Under the pieces are notes generated by a model. It did not search any database. It saw nothing but the letters and a program-made list of their open reading frames with translations, and had not been told where the DNA came from. From Alloprevotella tannerae (GTDB lineage Bacteria; Bacteroidota; Bacteroidia; Bacteroidales; Bacteroidaceae): a stretch of 9,990 bases of DNA. Within the stretch, counting starts at the first letter, position 1. Every line of letters begins with the position of its first letter. Shown piece by piece: positions 7,355 to 9,990 of the stretch. The position numbers and the translations under genes are program-made. The stretch lies in assembly GCA_015259125.1 (NCBI GenBank), contig JABZGR010000047.1, positions 1 to 9,990 on the forward strand, read 5' to 3'.

Positions 7355-7406
7355 GACAGGAAGCCTAACTCCTGTTTGAAGAAGCAGAGTGGAGGAGAAT
7401 AGAAAG

Positions 7407-7862
7407 TTAAAGTGCATCATAGTTGGGCACTTCAGAGAGATATTTGATGCTGTTGTCGGTATAATTTAATTGGCAACAATAATGTGTTAATCCATTACTG
7501 ACGATAAGGTAATCAGCTCGCAGCTTGCTATTGTAAGCAGAAATCTGCTTAAATACTTTTTCGGTAATAGGCACGTTGGGAGCCTTATATTCTATAATCA
7601 TGCGGGGACGGGATCCGTCGCGATCAAAAAGAACTGTATCGCAACGGCGTAGGCTGCCATTGAGCGGCAGACTGATTTCGTTTTGAAGTAGTGCGGTGGG
7701 ATAGCCTTTTTGTTCAACTAGGTAGTGCACAAAATGCTGACGAACCCATTCTTCGGGCGTAAGTCGCACATAGCGTTTGCGGAGAAAATCAAATATATCA
7801 TAGTTGCCATCCGGGCGCGACTTGATTTTTGTATTAAAAGTAGGGAGATTTAATGAAATCAT
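7407..7862 (-). CDS. Stand-alone HsdR N-terminal-domain-like nuclease protein
   Basis: A 151-residue protein resembling the N-terminal nuclease domain of type I restriction subunits (HsdR_N-like), without motor or specificity domains. Visible PD-(D/E)XK elements are RRCDTVLF with Asp75, IEYKAP with Glu91 and Lys93, and KQISAY with the QxxxY pair Gln106 and Tyr110 that follows the core in HsdR nucleases. Upstream, PEEWVRQHFVHYLVEQKGYP (36-55) is the conserved helix block. I chose the ATG at 7862 (MISLNLPTF) because family members begin there; the frame extends to an ATG at 7880. No methylase or specificity gene is in the window, so it is not part of a visible restriction system. It is divergent from amn-holA, with about 75 bp between starts. 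As I recall, this single-domain form is widespread in Bacteroidetes; its function is unknown. Confidence 0.85.
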   Translation of the reverse strand: MISLNLPTFNTKIKSRPDGNYDIFDFLRKRYVRLTPEEWVRQHFVHYLVEQKGYPTALLQNEISLPLNGSLRRCDTVLFDRDGSRPRMIIEYKAPNVPITEKVFKQISAYNSKLRADYLIVSNGLTHYCCQLNYTDNSIKYLSEVPNYDAL

Positions 7863-7867
7863 TTTTC

Positions 7868-7875
7868 TAATTTTG
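7868..7875 (+). promoter_or_regulatory. Candidate amn-holA promoter (-7 box)
   Basis: TAATTTTG matches the Bacteroidetes -7 consensus TAnnTTTG and is followed by CA, the same CTAATTTTGCA string found in front of nqrA. A start near 7882 would give a leader of about 55 nt to the chosen amn ATG. No good -33 TTTG occurs at the right distance. The box lies in the gap to the divergent nuclease-like gene, 6 bp from its start codon, so the two promoters may interfere. Confidence 0.5.
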
Positions 7876-7937
7876 CACATTAGAGGAAATTGTCTGCCGA
7901 TGAAAAGACTTCAATTATAAACCTTTCTAAGGGGACA

Positions 7938-8732
7938 ATGCAAAAGTACGAATTTATGATGACACGTGAAGGAATTGTTGGAAATTGGCTACAGCGCTAT
8001 ACCGGAATGAAGTTGGAAGATTTTGGAGATCATATTCTTCTGACGAATTTTAACCATTATGTGGACCTTTTCTGCGATCAGATGCAGACAAAATCGGTTG
8101 GGTTTGGCGCTAATATGAGGGCCGTGACGGCAAATGGGATTACAATGATTAATTTTGGCATCGGGAGTCCCAATGCTGCGCTTATTATGGATTTGCTGAG
8201 TGCGGTGTATCCGAAAGCTTGCCTTTTCTTAGGAAAGTGTGGCGGTATTTCGGATAAAACGCGCTTGGGTGATTATATTTTGCCTTTGGCCGGCATTCGT
8301 GGAGAGGGAACTTCGAATGACTACTTCCCGCCAGAGGTGCCTGCGCTTCCGGCTTTTATGCTGCAACGTGCAGTCTCAACAGCGCTACGAGACAATAATC
8401 ATGATTATTGGACGGGAACGGTTTACACAACGAACCGGCGAGTTTGGGAGCACGACGAACGTTTTAAAACCTATTTGCGGGAGACGCGGGCAATGGCCGT
8501 AGATATGGAGACGGCTACGCTTTTCTCTTGCGGCTTTTATAATCATATTCCTACAGGAGCTTTGTTGTTGGTGTCTGATAATCCGATGGAGGCTGATGGC
8601 ATTAAGACGGAAGCCAGCGATAGAAAGGTAACAAATAACTTTTCTGAGGCGCACGTCAGGATTGGTATAGAGGCTATGCAGCTTATTATGGATCAACGAC
8701 GCACGGTAAGGCATCTGAAATTTGACTGGTAA
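7938..8732 (+). CDS. amn: AMP nucleosidase (Bacteroidetes type)
   Basis: Cytoplasmic enzyme of the nucleoside phosphorylase fold that splits AMP into adenine and ribose 5-phosphate, adjusting adenylate pools and feeding purine salvage. From this start it is 264 residues. Recognisable blocks are ITMINFGIGSPNAA (68-81), LGKCGG (98-103), RGEGTSNDYFPPEVPALPAF (121-140), DYWTGTVYTTNRRVWEHDE (156-174), AVDMETATLF (187-196) and LLLVSDNP (209-216). The Met-Glu pair of the DMETA block and the Asp of VSDNP are typical substrate-site residues in this superfamily. The ATG at 7938 follows AAGGGG closely. ATGs at 7956 and 7959 align better with the start I recall for relatives (MxTxEEIV), and a TTG at 7890 also opens the frame. 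holA begins 1 bp after the stop. Confidence 0.93.
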   Translation: MQKYEFMMTREGIVGNWLQRYTGMKLEDFGDHILLTNFNHYVDLFCDQMQTKSVGFGANMRAVTANGITMINFGIGSPNAALIMDLLSAVYPKACLFLGKCGGISDKTRLGDYILPLAGIRGEGTSNDYFPPEVPALPAFMLQRAVSTALRDNNHDYWTGTVYTTNRRVWEHDERFKTYLRETRAMAVDMETATLFSCGFYNHIPTGALLLVSDNPMEADGIKTEASDRKVTNNFSEAHVRIGIEAMQLIMDQRRTVRHLKFDW

Positions 8733-8733
8733 G

Positions 8734-9768
8734 ATGGCTTTTGTCGCAAAAAAGAATGTCGGTCCTACGTATGAGAGCATCGCTCGGGAAATAAACGCTG
8801 GGTTTTTTAAGCCCGTTTATTTCTTAATGGGAGAGGAAAGCTTCTACATTGATCGCCTTGCTGATTTGCTCGTATCAAAGGCTTTGCGCCCTGAAGAGCG
8901 TGATTTTAATTTAATCACGCTTTATGGGGCTGATGTTGTTATTGATAATGTCTTGGATGCAGCCAAAGGCTTCCCTATGGGGGCGCCTCGACTTGTTGTG
9001 CTAGTAAAGGAAGCGCAGAACATAAAAGACTATGAGCGACTAGAATATTATCTCAAGCAGCCGCAGGCTTCTACTATTCTCGTGTTCTGCTATAAAAACG
9101 GCACGATAGATCGACGTAAGAAGGGCATTGCACTTTTAGGAAAGATTGGCGTTCTTTTTGAGTCAAAGCGTTTATATGATTCGCAGTTGCCTTCTTTTAT
9201 TAATTCCTATCTTGCTGCAAGGCAAAAAAAGATAGAGCCGGCTGCCTTACAATTATTAATAGAGCATGTTGGCGCAGATCTTAACCGCTTGGCGGCAGAG
9301 TTAGATAAGCTTTGTCTTTCTTCGTTATCAGCGGCGCCTTTAATCTCTGTTGCTTCTGTGGCTGCAATCATCGGGGTGAGTAAAGAATACAATCTTTACG
9401 AGCTACAGGATGCGCTTGCTCAAAAGGATGTACTGAAGACTTACAAAATTAAGAAATATTTTGACGGAAATCCTAAGGACTTTCCAATTCAACGAACTTT
9501 GCCGACTTTATTTCGTTTCTTTTCAAATTTGATGCTGGCATATTATTCTATGGATAAAACAGAGAGTGGAATAGCATCATGGATAGGAGTAAGCGATTGG
9601 CAGTTTAGAAAAACCTATGCAGTAGCAATGCGAAATTACCGAGCTGAAAAAGTGATGCGGATTGTTGCTGAAATTCGTCGTACAGATGCTCGTTCAAAAG
9701 GGGTAGGGAACACAACAATTTCTTCAGAGGAGTTGATGAAGGAGCTTTTATCGTTTATTCTCCATTGA
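8734..9768 (+). CDS. holA: DNA polymerase III delta subunit
   Basis: Clamp-loader subunit that opens and loads the beta sliding clamp during replication. The 344-residue protein has the normal family length. The N-terminal domain carries PVYFLMGEESFYIDRL (27-42), the typical delta signature. RDFNLITLYGAD (56-67) and VVLVKEAQ (88-95) follow. TILVFCYKNGTIDRRKK (114-130) and IGVLFESKRL (138-147) complete the AAA+-like part. The C-terminal part includes VGADLNRLAAELDKL (179-193), IGVSKEYNLYELQDAL (213-228) and DARSKGVGN (318-326). I chose the ATG at 8734; the frame also opens at a TTG at 8722 inside amn. It starts 1 bp after the amn stop, so the pair is very probably co-transcribed and translationally coupled. 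Confidence 0.95.
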   Translation: MAFVAKKNVGPTYESIAREINAGFFKPVYFLMGEESFYIDRLADLLVSKALRPEERDFNLITLYGADVVIDNVLDAAKGFPMGAPRLVVLVKEAQNIKDYERLEYYLKQPQASTILVFCYKNGTIDRRKKGIALLGKIGVLFESKRLYDSQLPSFINSYLAARQKKIEPAALQLLIEHVGADLNRLAAELDKLCLSSLSAAPLISVASVAAIIGVSKEYNLYELQDALAQKDVLKTYKIKKYFDGNPKDFPIQRTLPTLFRFFSNLMLAYYSMDKTESGIASWIGVSDWQFRKTYAVAMRNYRAEKVMRIVAEIRRTDARSKGVGNTTISSEELMKELLSFILH

Positions 9769-9805
9769 GTCCTTTATGTAAAATATTTTCTTGCTAACAG
9801 ATGGC

Positions 9806-9845
9806 GTAAAGTGGCAACTTTGAAATTTCAAAGTTGCCACTTTAC
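9806..9845 (+). terminator. Perfect 40-bp palindrome after holA, probable terminator
   Basis: Two 20-bp arms (9806-9825 and 9826-9845) are perfectly complementary with no spacer; the core includes GTGGCAACTTTGAAA and its complement. It begins 37 bp after the holA stop. On the plus strand it is followed by TTTGT after a TTTAC arm end, a moderate U-rich tail, so it can end amn-holA transcription. The minus-strand side lacks a U run. The full-length symmetry is unusual for a simple terminator, so a protein-binding or cruciform role is also possible. Confidence 0.65.
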
Positions 9846-9931
9846 TTTGTCGCTTACCTTGTTTTGAGTAAAATTTCTGTGCTTTCAGAGCTGCCTTTTC
9901 TGTCGAAATAGTTTCCTGTTGAAATTAGAAC

Positions 9932-9990
9932 TGTGTGGAAAAGCCACACTAATTTGACCCACCCTGTCAAAGTATTTTAGACCCAGTAAA
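9932..9990. mobile_element. Possible IS21-type element end, cut by window edge
   Basis: The last 60 bases hold several short repeats: the hairpin GTGTGG/CCACAC (9933-9938 with 9944-9949), the inverted pair TTTGAC/GTCAAA (9953-9958 with 9966-9971), and GACCCA twice (9956-9961 and 9980-9985). Clustered terminal repeats with GGGTCAAA and GTGGCTTTTCCAC on the opposite strand resemble my recollection of IS21-family ends in Bacteroidetes. No transposase sequence is in the window, so this is a suggestion only. Confidence 0.3.

Larger units (their letters stand above)
6379..7406. other. Long intergenic region upstream of nqrA, no convincing gene
   Basis: About 1 kb between two minus-strand genes. 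A minus-strand frame spanning 6801-7208 is open, but its product has low-complexity, cysteine- and serine-rich composition. Its C-terminus is a 7-residue repeat produced by the 21-bp DNA array, so I do not call it coding. A 39-codon minus-strand ATG frame at 6574-6693 is also open but unsupported. Repeats are concentrated here: the array at 6825-6947, hairpins at 6728-6750 and 7212-7233, and paired repeats at 7312-7354. TTTGCGCAAA at 6661-6670 is a further perfect palindrome. No tRNA or known riboswitch was recognised. Confidence 0.6.

Noticed and set aside
7407..7862. Truncated type I restriction gene (hsdR pseudogene)
   Set aside because: The protein has family-typical start and end, intact catalytic residues and no flanking hsd remnants, so a complete single-domain protein is more likely.

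Overview
The window is a chromosomal segment from a Bacteroidales bacterium, with a Porphyromonas- or Bacteroides-like gene complement. Three observations support this. The proteins closely match my recollection of Bacteroidales NqrA-F, the Bacteroidetes-type AMP nucleosidase and the Bacteroidetes-type DNA polymerase III delta. Most starts lack a clear Shine-Dalgarno sequence. Two gene starts are preceded by TAATTTTG, which fits the Bacteroidetes -7 box TAnnTTTG. I cannot fix the genus from the sequence alone.

Layout. Positions 1-444 hold no gene; their main content is a 22-bp-period array of four small palindromes (149-233). A strong intrinsic terminator (445-479) closes the minus-strand operon nqrABCDEF (501-6346), which encodes all six subunits of the Na+-translocating NADH:quinone oxidoreductase. 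A candidate promoter lies just upstream of nqrA. Positions 6379-7406 form about 1 kb with no convincing gene; they contain a second periodic array of a different palindrome (six units, 21-bp period, 6825-6947) and several smaller repeats. Next come a minus-strand stand-alone nuclease-like protein with an HsdR-N-type fold (7407-7862) and, divergently, the plus-strand pair amn (AMP nucleosidase) and holA (DNA polymerase III delta), 1 bp apart. A perfect 40-bp palindrome follows holA. The last ~60 bases carry short direct and inverted repeats that may be the end of an IS element whose body lies outside the window.

How the genes work together. The Nqr complex passes electrons from NADH to quinone (probably menaquinone here) and exports Na+. 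Its cofactor residues are visible: the NqrF [2Fe-2S] cysteines, the NqrD/NqrE intramembrane cysteines, and the flavinylated threonines of NqrB and NqrC. amn and holA are housekeeping genes that are probably co-transcribed. I see no defence island, prophage, CRISPR or biosynthetic cluster. The least explained content is non-coding: two palindrome arrays of unrelated sequence but near-identical architecture, with a repeat spacing of about two helical turns, on either side of the nqr operon.
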